This document shows, piece after piece, positions 1-7,269 of a stretch of DNA of 64,000 nt. This stretch comes from Fredinandcohnia humi. GTDB lineage: Bacteria; Bacillota; Bacilli; Bacillales; Bacillaceae_L. Both the position numbers and the translations under genes were made by a program. How positions within the stretch are numbered: the first letter of the stretch is position 1; each line of letters begins with the position of its first letter. The notes under the pieces are model-generated. The model had not been told where the DNA came from, made no database searches, and saw only the letters and a list, made by a program, of their open reading frames with translations. The DNA lies in contig NZ_LMBW01000003.1 of NCBI RefSeq assembly GCF_001439915.1, forward strand, positions 330,020-394,019. The letters run 5' to 3'.

Positions 1-1
1 G

Positions 2-3000
2 TATTGGAAGTTTGCGAAATGGCTTCCGCATGTGTGGGATGAGGGGATGCAGATTCGCTTTATCGCAACAGATACAACCGAGGTGAAGGAACTTTCCAGT
101 TATTTTGAAAAAGAAATCGCCAATCGCGCGGCAATGGATGAGGAGCAATTAAAGGACATCGACCAGCATTATTTGATTTTTTCAATGAGTAAGTCGCTCG
201 CGTCAAGGGCTGAGATGATCAACCTCCTGTTAGAAGAGAAAAAGAACATTGGGATTAGTCTTGTTACTTTATATGATGAGCTCAAAAATTTACCGAAGGA
301 ATGTACGATGGTTGTTGAGCTTGCGGATGACATGTCCAAAATTTTCGACAAGGACGACATTTCCGGTTCATTTACAGCGTTTGATGCGGAATTTTATGAG
401 CGTGGTGATGCCGAGGAAGTTGGGATTCGCTTATCCAATATACAGCTTGCATCCTCGGTTGAAGCTTACACGCTGCCAGATATGGTCACGTTCCTTGAAA
501 TGTTTGGGGTAAGTAAAATTGAGCACTTGAATGCACTGACTCGCTGGAAGGAAAACAACCCGGTGCTCTCTATTGAAACACCGATTGGGGTCGACACGAT
601 GGGTGGGTTGTTCAAATTAGACCTTCATGAAAAATACCATGGTCCACACGGGCTGATTGCTGGTATGACAGGTTCTGGGAAATCTGAGTTCATCATGACG
701 TTCATTTTGTCGCTTGCAGTGAACTATCACCCGGACGAGGTTGCGTTTATTTTAATCGACTACAAGGGTGGGGGAATGGCGAATGCCTTTTTAAATCTGC
801 CGCATTTAGCTGGAACAATTACGAACCTTGACGGAGCAGCGGTTAAGCGTTCATTGATTTCGATTCAAAGTGAACTGAAGCGTCGCCAGTCGATTTTCAG
901 TGAGACGAGTCGACGGATGAATGAAAGTAATATTGACATTTATAAATACCAAAAGCTATATCGTGAGGGGCAAGTAACAGAGCCGCTGCAGCATTTGTTT
1001 ATGATTTCAGATGAGTTCGCAGAGCTAAAAACCCAGCAGCCGGAGTTCATGGAGCAGCTGGTGAGTGCGGCTCGTATCGGACGAAGCTTGGGTGTCCACT
1101 TGATTTTAGCCACACAGAAGCCGTCCGGTGTCGTGGACGATCAAATTTGGAGTAACTCGAAATTCCGTATCAGTCTGAAGGTACAGGAAAAAGCGGATAG
1201 TATGGAGGTCATCAAGCGCCCAGATGCTGCCGAGCTATCAACGACCGGCCGTTTTTACCTGCAGGTTGGGTATAACGAATTGTTCGAGCTTGGTCAATCA
1301 GCTTGGGCTGGGGCACCGTATTATCCATCCGACAAAATCGAAAAACGCGTCGACGAAAGCATCCGCGTCATTGACCACTTAGGTCGCGTCATTAAGAGTG
1401 CAAAAATTGATCGTAAAACAATGGTGAAACATCCACCGAAACAAATTGATGAAGTAACAAATTACCTAGAAACTCTAGCAAAACAGGAAAATATCACGGT
1501 GAAGCAGCTATGGCTGGATCCGATTCCAGCAAAGATCTATTTAGATCAGTTAGCTGAAAAATATCGTGAAACAATGAATCGCTTTGAGTTGAACCCGGTG
1601 ATTGGGGAATATGACGACCCGGCGAACCAACGCCAAAGTGTTATGAGACTACCAATCACACAGGATGGCAATACTATTATTTATGGAGTTGCGGGCAGTG
1701 GCAAGACAACGTTTATTGCATCGCTGATGTACTCCCTAATGGAATCCCATACGCCGGATGAGCTGAATGCCTATTTACTAGATTTTAGCTCGGAGACGTT
1801 GAGCTGGTTCCGTGAAGCGCCACATGTTGGGGACGTTCTGTTATCCCATGATAGTGAGAAGATTGATAATCTCTTTAAAATGATGAATAGCGAGATTGAG
1901 AGACGTAAAAAGCTGTTGTCCAATTATGGCGGTGACTTGCAGACGTATAACCGTCTGTCAGAGGATGGTCTGCCATCGATTGTGATTGTGATTCACAACT
2001 ATGCGGCGTTTTCGGAAATGTACGAGGGGTATGAGGAGACGATTTCCTATCTTACTCGTGAAGGCACAAAATACGGGATTTATTTTATCGTGACAGCTGC
2101 CCACACTGGTGCCATTCGCTACCGCTTGATGCAAAATTTCAAGCAATTATATGTACTGCAGCTTAACGACACAACGGAATATTCAGCTGTGCTCGGAAAT
2201 GTAGACGGCGTATTTCCATCGAAGCATAAAGGTCGCGGCATTTTCAAGGCTGACGGCGTGTATGAGTTCCAGGTCGCTCTTATTACGGAGGGTGTGGAGG
2301 ACATGTACCAATACATCACTGATTACTGTCGTAACTTGCGCGACAATTGGGGCAAGGGGGCTGCGAAGCGAATTCCTGTCTTGCCGGAAAAAGTCGATAT
2401 CGAGTACCTAAATGATGAAATTCGTTACAACAAGTCTCATAAACTGCCAGTTGGTGTGGAAAAAAATTCGCTTGCTGTTTCGTATTTTGATTTCGGACAG
2501 TCGTTTGTGAATCTTGTGTTGGCTAGCAGCAGTGAGGCATGCGCAGGCGTGATGCAGGGGATTACTGAAATCGTTCATACGAATGAGAAAAATGAAGTTA
2601 TTGTGCTTGACCCGAATGAGGAGCTCGTCCCACTTAACGGGAAGCATGTGACAAATGCAGTCGAACTTGAGGAAACAATCGTGTATCTGTTTAACACGTT
2701 GGTGTTCCGCAACAACACAACGAAGGATGCGATTGCTGAGGGTGCAGCGCCACCAGTTTTCGAACCGCTCTACTGTATGGTTCATTCGTTTAGCGACATG
2801 ATGATGCTCTTATCGGAAGATGGTCAGGATAAGCTGAAGGTATTTCTCGAACGCATCGACGGACTCAATGTGTTTATGGTCATCTCCGACCGCGCCGACG
2901 CCTTAAATGCATTTGCATTTGAGCCTTGGTTTAAACAGCAGGTTTCGCTAAGTGACGGCATTTGGGTCGGAAACGGAATTACCGATCAGTACTTAATGAA

Positions 3001-3139
3001 AGTTTCAAAAGTCACAAACAGCATGTATCAAGAAATCCCAGAGGGCTTCGGTTATGTGCTTACAAAAGGAAAACCAACGTTAGTCAAACTTTTAACGGGT
3101 TCAGCAGTTCGTGAAGAGGAGGCGGTCGCCCATGGATAA
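2..3139 (+). CDS. essC: T7SS ATPase EssC/YukB, C-terminal part (cut by window edge)
   Basis: This is the C-terminal part of EssC, the FtsK/SpoIIIE-type membrane ATPase that powers export of WXG100 proteins by the Firmicutes type VII system. The frame is open from the left window edge (YWKFAKWLPH precedes the first possible start, GTG 32), so the N-terminal part lies outside; about 1,045 of roughly 1,450-1,500 usual residues are present. Counted from GTG 32, domain D1 has Walker A GMTGSGKS (211-218) and Walker B FMISDE (323-328), and D2 has Walker A GVAGSGKT (552-559). The third ATPase-like domain (about 800-1035) has no GKS/GKT loop, as is usual for D3. The stop overlaps yukD by 8 bases, so the two are translationally coupled. 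Confidence 0.95.
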   Translation, partial: YWKFAKWLPHVWDEGMQIRFIATDTTEVKELSSYFEKEIANRAAMDEEQLKDIDQHYLIFSMSKSLASRAEMINLLLEEKKNIGISLVTLYDELKNLPKECTMVVELADDMSKIFDKDDISGSFTAFDAEFYERGDAEEVGIRLSNIQLASSVEAYTLPDMVTFLEMFGVSKIEHLNALTRWKENNPVLSIETPIGVDTMGGLFKLDLHEKYHGPHGLIAGMTGSGKSEFIMTFILSLAVNYHPDEVAFILIDYKGGGMANAFLNLPHLAGTITNLDGAAVKRSLISIQSELKRRQSIFSETSRRMNESNIDIYKYQKLYREGQVTEPLQHLFMISDEFAELKTQQPEFMEQLVSAARIGRSLGVHLILATQKPSGVVDDQIWSNSKFRISLKVQEKADSMEVIKRPDAAELSTTGRFYLQVGYNELFELGQSAWAGAPYYPSDKIEKRVDESIRVIDHLGRVIKSAKIDRKTMVKHPPKQIDEVTNYLETLAKQENITVKQLWLDPIPAKIYLDQLAEKYRETMNRFELNPVIGEYDDPANQRQSVMRLPITQDGNTIIYGVAGSGKTTFIASLMYSLMESHTPDELNAYLLDFSSETLSWFREAPHVGDVLLSHDSEKIDNLFKMMNSEIERRKKLLSNYGGDLQTYNRLSEDGLPSIVIVIHNYAAFSEMYEGYEETISYLTREGTKYGIYFIVTAAHTGAIRYRLMQNFKQLYVLQLNDTTEYSAVLGNVDGVFPSKHKGRGIFKADGVYEFQVALITEGVEDMYQYITDYCRNLRDNWGKGAAKRIPVLPEKVDIEYLNDEIRYNKSHKLPVGVEKNSLAVSYFDFGQSFVNLVLASSSEACAGVMQGITEIVHTNEKNEVIVLDPNEELVPLNGKHVTNAVELEETIVYLFNTLVFRNNTTKDAIAEGAAPPVFEPLYCMVHSFSDMMMLLSEDGQDKLKVFLERIDGLNVFMVISDRADALNAFAFEPWFKQQVSLSDGIWVGNGITDQYLMKVSKVTNSMYQEIPEGFGYVLTKGKPTLVKLLTGSAVREEEAVAHG

Positions 3140-3383
3140 AGTGTTGGTCGAGGTTTTCATTCCAGCCGCAGGCGTTTCCTACGACGTCTTCATCCCGACG
3201 GGGAGCAAGCTCTATGAAGTCACATTTTTACTCGCAAACACCATGACAGAGCTATCTAACGGCTACTTCGTCGCGACTGACACCACTGTGGTGTGCGACC
3301 GCGAAACCGGCACGATTTTTGACATCAACCAAACCGTGGAAGAGTTGGGATTTTTAAATGGGAAGAAATTGATGCTGGTTTAG
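3132..3383 (+). CDS. yukD: YukD/EsaB ubiquitin-like T7SS protein
   Basis: YukD (EsaB) is a small cytoplasmic protein with a ubiquitin-like fold that always accompanies T7SSb loci and affects secretion. The 83-residue product matches the family size of about 80 residues, with the typical start (VLVEVFIPAAG), a central amphipathic helix and a C-terminal strand ending GKKLMLV. ATG 3132 is chosen because GAGGAGG lies about 8 bases upstream; an in-frame GTG at 3111 would only add a charged, non-conserved leader. The gene overlaps the end of essC, as in other yuk/ess operons. Identification rests on position plus length and is strong. Confidence 0.88.
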   Translation: MDKVLVEVFIPAAGVSYDVFIPTGSKLYEVTFLLANTMTELSNGYFVATDTTVVCDRETGTIFDINQTVEELGFLNGKKLMLV

Positions 3384-3414
3384 GATCTGGACTCGGTCGC
3401 CGGGATTTTTGCTT

Positions 3415-3530
3415 AGGGCACAATTATTTGGGGCTAGGGCACAATTCCCGCCGGATAGGGCAGAATTATTTCCACTTAGGGCACAATCAGCTCCACTTAG
3501 GGCACAATCACTTGAAAATAGGGCACAATT
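3415..3530. repeat. 21-bp phased array, AGGGCACAATT unit, six copies
   Basis: Six copies of an 11-base core, AGGGCACAATT or a 1-base variant, start at 3415, 3436, 3457, 3478, 3499 and 3520, exactly 21 bases apart. The 10 bases between cores are unrelated. The array begins about 30 bases after the yukD stop. The same core recurs at 23,336-23,469. No named repeat family is recognised. Confidence 0.9.
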
Positions 3531-3573
3531 CCGCAGGGTCGTCTAGATATGAGTAAAAGTGGAAAATGCGGCA

Positions 3574-3648
3574 TGTCCGATAAATTGAAGAAATTGTCCG
3601 ATAAACCAATATTAATGTCCGATATCTTAAAAAAATAGGCCAATATCT
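3574..3648. repeat. 21-bp phased array, TGTCCGATA unit, three to four copies
   Basis: TGTCCGATA starts at 3574, 3595 and 3616 (21-base steps), with a weaker fourth copy (GGCCAATATC) one step of 22 bases later. It directly follows the AGGGCACAATT array but uses a different core. Together the two arrays fill most of the 315-base gap between yukD and the lipoprotein gene; nothing else was seen in the gap. Confidence 0.8.
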
Positions 3649-3698
3649 TGGTCTGGGGTTATTTTTAACAAACTAGCAATACGTAAGGAAGGTGCCAA

Positions 3699-4484
3699 AT
3701 GAGGTTACAAAAGAGGGTAGTCTTATTCCTTCTTCTATTCACTCTCATAATAGGAGGAACAGGGTGTATGAATTCAAGTAGCGCGAGTACGGAAGAGAAA
3801 GCCATTCAGTATTTAGAAGACAAGTATGACAAGGAATTTGAGGTCATGTACGCCAAAGAGGGTAGCAAGCTTTTTGAAGATCTGTATGGCGGTGATGTTG
3901 TAACGGTGAACCCTAAGGGAGAACCAGATGTCATTTTTACAGTAAAAGGTAGCGAAGAACCATTCGTTGAAACCTATTTGCAAGCTAAATGGTCACAGGA
4001 ATTACAAGAAAAACTCCAATCAGATATTGAAAAAGAGTTACCAAAGGATACTTCTTATAAAGTAATTATAAGTAATACAAGGATGAGTAATGATGCATCG
4101 CCGAATAAGCCTGTTGAAGAAGTTTTAAAAGAAAGTGATACGGCGATTGTAAGTATTATGGCAGCAATAAAAACAGATGGTGAACCAGATGTAAGTCAAT
4201 ATAACAAAGGTATTTATAATTTATACAACTTGCTAAATGGACTTGGAGTAAATAAATATGTTGTTTCAGTTGGTTTTGTTGATCAGTCCGAGGATGTAAC
4301 AGAATACATACGAACTTCCTATGTTAACAACATACCGTGGACAAATTTAAATGCAAAGGTTTATGGCGTGATTGCTATAGATGAGAGGCATAATCCTGAC
4401 AAACCGAGTGATCTCATAAATCCTGAAATGATTTTGAAAGACGCCAAAAGTGTGATTGAAAATTACTCACCGATTGAGGAGTGA
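3699..4484 (+). CDS. Lipoprotein upstream of T7SS lipase (candidate immunity protein)
   Basis: The 261-residue product begins with a lipoprotein signal peptide: MRLQKR, a hydrophobic stretch, then a lipobox ending GGTGC with the acylated Cys at about residue 23. The mature part is soluble and mixed alpha/beta, with no motif I recognise. RBS AAGGAAGG precedes ATG 3699. The next gene, the putative lipase toxin, starts 6 bases after this stop, so they are co-transcribed. Staphylococcal T7SS lipase TslA is encoded beside lipoproteins that neutralise it at the membrane (established for TslA/TilA); an equivalent immunity role here is inference from gene order only, with no sequence similarity claimed. 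Confidence 0.7.
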   Translation: MRLQKRVVLFLLLFTLIIGGTGCMNSSSASTEEKAIQYLEDKYDKEFEVMYAKEGSKLFEDLYGGDVVTVNPKGEPDVIFTVKGSEEPFVETYLQAKWSQELQEKLQSDIEKELPKDTSYKVIISNTRMSNDASPNKPVEEVLKESDTAIVSIMAAIKTDGEPDVSQYNKGIYNLYNLLNGLGVNKYVVSVGFVDQSEDVTEYIRTSYVNNIPWTNLNAKVYGVIAIDERHNPDKPSDLINPEMILKDAKSVIENYSPIEE

Positions 4485-4490
4485 TCATTC

Positions 4491-5888
4491 ATGTCTCTTA
4501 CAGAATTAACTGATAACGATAAATACATTTTATTGCAGTTATCCTATTTTGATGTTCCGACCTATGTTGGGGATGTTTCTGCGGATAACCCGCGGTCTAT
4601 TAATGAAATATTGGGTCATATAGACTATGATAATTTAACTCCCGAAGCACAGATTCAGTTTGATGCAATTGATGACTATGTACGGAATACAAAAACTCCA
4701 CTTAATGAAATTAATTTAGTTGGATATCAAAACAATAACCCCAATAGCGGAAACAACTCAGATGGAGATTCTTACTCGGGCTTTGTAGGCTATGCGTTTA
4801 CCGATAAAGAAGGAAACGGTACGGCTGTTTTTAGAGGTAGTGAGGATTTAACTAATGTTGCTCATATCGCAACAGACTGGGTATCCAATGTTGAGGCCGG
4901 TATCGGTGTTACGATTCAACAGCAGAGGGAAGCGGATGCCTTTTATGGAAAATTCATTAAAGGCTTAGATGGAGAACAGTATGTTTTTGGCCATTCCAAA
5001 GGCGGAAATCTAGCAGAATATGTACTCGTCCATAATCTAGAAGATGAAAAGTTAACCTCGTATATTGTGAATGGAGCACCATTATATTACTGGACCCTGA
5101 CAATGGCGCAACGGGATGCTTTAAAGGATCGAAATACATTTATCGTACATGAAGGAGATGTTGTTTCATCTCTTGGGTATGCGCCTTATGTGGATAAAAC
5201 AGTTAAAATAAACAGCACTGAAGAAGGCTTAATGTATCCCCATGGCTTGGCTAGTGTGGATTTTACTTCCCAGGGAGATTTTAAAAATGCATCTGATGGT
5301 GCATCCCTAGTGCGGGATATCGGAAATCCAATTGCCGGAATTATTGTTTTGGCGGCCTCACTTCATCCAAAAGTGTTGGCATATAGAGCGGCGGCGGCGA
5401 TTCGAGATGCCACATTATATATTTTAGAAGCAGCAAAAAGAGGGCTTGAAAAGGCTGTTAACTGGGTGAAAGACCAGGCAACCAAATTCATTGCAAAGGT
5501 TAAAGAACTAACTCAGCAGGTCAAGGAAGAAATTAATCAATTTATAACGAATGTCGCATCGAAGGCAGCCGTGATTTTTGTAAAAATGGTCGCGAAACTT
5601 GGTGGTTACTTCCCAGTTGAACCCTATCTAAAAGTGAACGTCGACAGGCTTTACTACTATGCGCAAAGGCTTGAACGGATCAAACGCAGAGTTAGCGCCT
5701 TGAATGACAGGATCGATTCCCTCTATTGGGAGGTTGACCTTCTGGATATCCGACATGTGTTAAGCGCCGATATCCTGACTTCTTTTTCATACAGGCTGGG
5801 TCAAAACATCAACTACCTAAATACAGCAGCCCGATTGCTTGATTCGAATGAAAGCAAGTTAGTTGGGAAGGCAAGGATTATTCGATAG
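4491..5888 (+). CDS. Alpha/beta-hydrolase lipase with C-terminal helical (LXG-like) domain; likely T7SS effector
   Basis: This 465-residue protein has an N-terminal alpha/beta-hydrolase domain of the Mbeg1-like (DUF2974) kind: the nucleophile elbow GHSKGG places Ser at 169, and Asp223 (HEGDVVSS) and His251 (YPHGL) are in suitable positions for the triad. Residues about 300-380 form long amphipathic helices, and the tail (about 385-465) is a helical hairpin rich in Leu and Arg like WXG100/LXG targeting domains. Catalytic domain first and targeting domain last is the reverse of LXG toxins, as described for TslA of Staphylococcus aureus. It sits between essC-yukD and the WXG100 genes, flanked by a lipoprotein and a small helical protein. 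Secretion and toxicity are inferred. Confidence 0.75.
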   Translation: MSLTELTDNDKYILLQLSYFDVPTYVGDVSADNPRSINEILGHIDYDNLTPEAQIQFDAIDDYVRNTKTPLNEINLVGYQNNNPNSGNNSDGDSYSGFVGYAFTDKEGNGTAVFRGSEDLTNVAHIATDWVSNVEAGIGVTIQQQREADAFYGKFIKGLDGEQYVFGHSKGGNLAEYVLVHNLEDEKLTSYIVNGAPLYYWTLTMAQRDALKDRNTFIVHEGDVVSSLGYAPYVDKTVKINSTEEGLMYPHGLASVDFTSQGDFKNASDGASLVRDIGNPIAGIIVLAASLHPKVLAYRAAAAIRDATLYILEAAKRGLEKAVNWVKDQATKFIAKVKELTQQVKEEINQFITNVASKAAVIFVKMVAKLGGYFPVEPYLKVNVDRLYYYAQRLERIKRRVSALNDRIDSLYWEVDLLDIRHVLSADILTSFSYRLGQNINYLNTAARLLDSNESKLVGKARIIR

Positions 5889-5913
5889 GGAAAAATAAAG
5901 GGGGTAACTTCAG

Positions 5914-6105
5914 GTGAAACCTCATGTTCAACGGAAGATTAATAGCATAATTGCTGAAATCAATGCGATCTCAAGGGAACTCGATGAGATCTCAAATGGT
6001 CTTAATCGTGAGTTCAAAGGGATTGGCTCAACCAAAAGTGCATCCAGCCTGCAGAGTGCTGCTGACAAATATCGAAGAGTTGGCTATAACCTGAGAAGGA
6101 TTTGA
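5914..6105 (+). CDS. Small helical protein; candidate targeting partner of the lipase
   Basis: The 63-residue product is almost entirely predicted alpha-helical (IIAEINAISRELDEISNGL), with a break near GIGSTKS, so it could form a short helical hairpin like WXG100 or Lap-type partners of LXG toxins. The start is GTG 5914, preceded by AAAGGGGG at a good distance. It lies 25 bases after the lipase gene and ends the transcription unit. TslA requires small helical partners for export; an equivalent role here is inferred from size, helicity and position. There is no Trp-X-Gly motif. Confidence 0.65.
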   Translation: MKPHVQRKINSIIAEINAISRELDEISNGLNREFKGIGSTKSASSLQSAADKYRRVGYNLRRI

Positions 6106-6129
6106 GCATTGAAGCTAGCAATCTTGGAA

Positions 6130-6480
6130 AATTGTTCCCGGTTTTTGGAAAAGGGATACGAATCCCGGGGCTTCCGTACCCAATTGGGTGAGATTTGGCT
6201 GGGAATGGTAACGCATCAAGGTTTTGCGTACCCACTTCAATAGGGTTTTGGAAAAATAGGTAACGAATCCCAACCTTAAGAACCCTTTTAGATAGTCCTT
6301 TTTATAAAAAAGGAACGAATGCAGATTTGCTGTATATCAATGGGCTATTTTTATCAAAGTGGTATATCGCAAACACGGTTATCTGTATATCGATGAGCAG
6401 ATTCCCTACCGTGATATACCGCAAACGCCATAATCGGTATATCACGAATCCAGAATCACCGGCCAGATATACCGCAAACC
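6130..6480. repeat. 52-bp phased array, seven degenerate units, with a perfect palindrome
   Basis: Cores resembling TAACGAATCC or TACCGCAAAC begin at 6157, 6209, 6261, 6313, 6365, 6417 and 6470, in steps of 52, 52, 52, 52, 52 and 53 bases. A second feature, CGTACCC, recurs at 6175 and 6227 with the same step. The later units contain a perfect 10-base inverted repeat, GTGATATACC (6411-6420) and GGTATATCAC (6436-6445). The array fills the 454-base gap between the lipase operon and the WXG100 operon; the WXG100 promoter must lie within or just after it, but I cannot place it. Confidence 0.8.
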
Positions 6481-6559
6481 CCAAGCGCACGACCCAAAGT
6501 TCTCTCGGCCCCAACCGAGTTAACTCATACATATCTCATTTTAAGGAGGTGAAAAAACA

Positions 6560-6862
6560 ATGGCACGTTCAATTACAGTTGATCCAGCGAAATTAGACAC
6601 TGCGGCTACTCGCATTGACCAGCAATCTGCTGACTATGAGAGACTTTACAAGGCTCTTTACACAGAGGTTGAAGGCATGGGTGCAGCTTGGCAAGGTACT
6701 GATAATATGGCATATGTTTCTCAAATCAAGGGCTTCATGGATGACTTCCAAAAAATGACGAACTTGATGAGACAATATTCCGAATTCTTAAAGCTTAGCT
6801 CAAAAACATACCGTGAAACACAAAACGAGGTCGTGAACCAAGCACGTCGCTTAACAAACTAA
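6560..6862 (+). CDS. WXG100 protein (EsxA/YukE type), first copy
   Basis: This is a 100-residue WXG100 protein, a small secreted T7SS substrate that forms a helical hairpin dimer. The signature Trp44-Gln-Gly46 lies in the turn between the two helices. ATG 6560 follows a strong AAGGAGGTG ribosome site, as expected for an abundant substrate. The C-terminus is YRETQNEVVNQARRLTN, which lacks a clear YxxxD/E export signal at the usual place. It heads an operon with a second WXG100 gene and the FHA/phosphatase/kinase genes, which suggests it is an obligate component of this machine. Confidence 0.93.
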   Translation: MARSITVDPAKLDTAATRIDQQSADYERLYKALYTEVEGMGAAWQGTDNMAYVSQIKGFMDDFQKMTNLMRQYSEFLKLSSKTYRETQNEVVNQARRLTN

Positions 6863-6902
6863 TCTCAATACCTACTAATCTACTAAAAAAGGAGGTGGCA
6901 CT

Positions 6903-7205
6903 ATGTCAATTGATGGAATCAAGATTTCCCTTGGTGAGGTTAGTAAAACCGCAGGGCAAATCCGTAACCTAAACCAACAGCTTGCGACTACATTGGAAGA
7001 TATCAAAAAGGAAATGAATGCATTATCTGCTACATGGACGTCTGATGCTTCTAATACCATTCGCGGCAACTTCAATGCGTTGGCTCCACGCTTTGAGGAA
7101 TATCGCCAAGTTATTGATAGCTACGCGAAATTCCTAGATAACACAGTTACAAACTACAACGCTGCTGAAACGGCAATTAACAATAACGCTAGCGCATTTA
7201 AATAA
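6903..7205 (+). CDS. WXG100-like protein, second copy (WTS variant)
   Basis: This second 100-residue WXG100-family protein lies 40 bases downstream of the first and has its own AAAAGGAGGTGG ribosome site. The turn motif is Trp45-Thr-Ser instead of Trp-X-Gly, a known type of degeneration in partner subunits. Near the C-terminus YNAAE fits the YxxxD/E secretion motif that the first copy lacks, so a heterodimer in which this partner carries the export signal is a reasonable inference. About a quarter of the sequence matches the first copy only in pattern, so this is not a recent duplicate. Confidence 0.9.
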   Translation: MSIDGIKISLGEVSKTAGQIRNLNQQLATTLEDIKKEMNALSATWTSDASNTIRGNFNALAPRFEEYRQVIDSYAKFLDNTVTNYNAAETAINNNASAFK

Positions 7206-7208
7206 TCC

Positions 7209-7244
7209 ATGAGGAGGGCAATTGGCCCCGCCGGTTGTCCTCAT
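7209..7244 (+). promoter_or_regulatory. Hairpin between WXG100 genes and FHA gene
   Basis: ATGAGGA (7209-7215) and CAATTGG (7219-7225) pair with CCGGTTGTCCTCAT (7231-7244), leaving GGG bulged and a 5-base loop. There is no T-run after it, so it is not a simple terminator. It lies just after the second WXG100 stop and covers the GAGGAGG that would serve a TTG start at 7222. It may stabilise the upstream mRNA or damp expression of the signalling genes. Confidence 0.45.
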
Positions 7245-7269
7245 CATCATTAGTATGGGAGTGCAAGAA

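Noticed and set aside
3415-3530. CRISPR-like or coding interpretation of the 21-bp array
   Set aside because: The 11-base repeat and 10-base spacer are far too short for CRISPR and no cas gene is near. One frame stays open as a heptapeptide repeat, but it has no start codon or ribosome site, and the 20/21 mix at the second locus breaks the frame.
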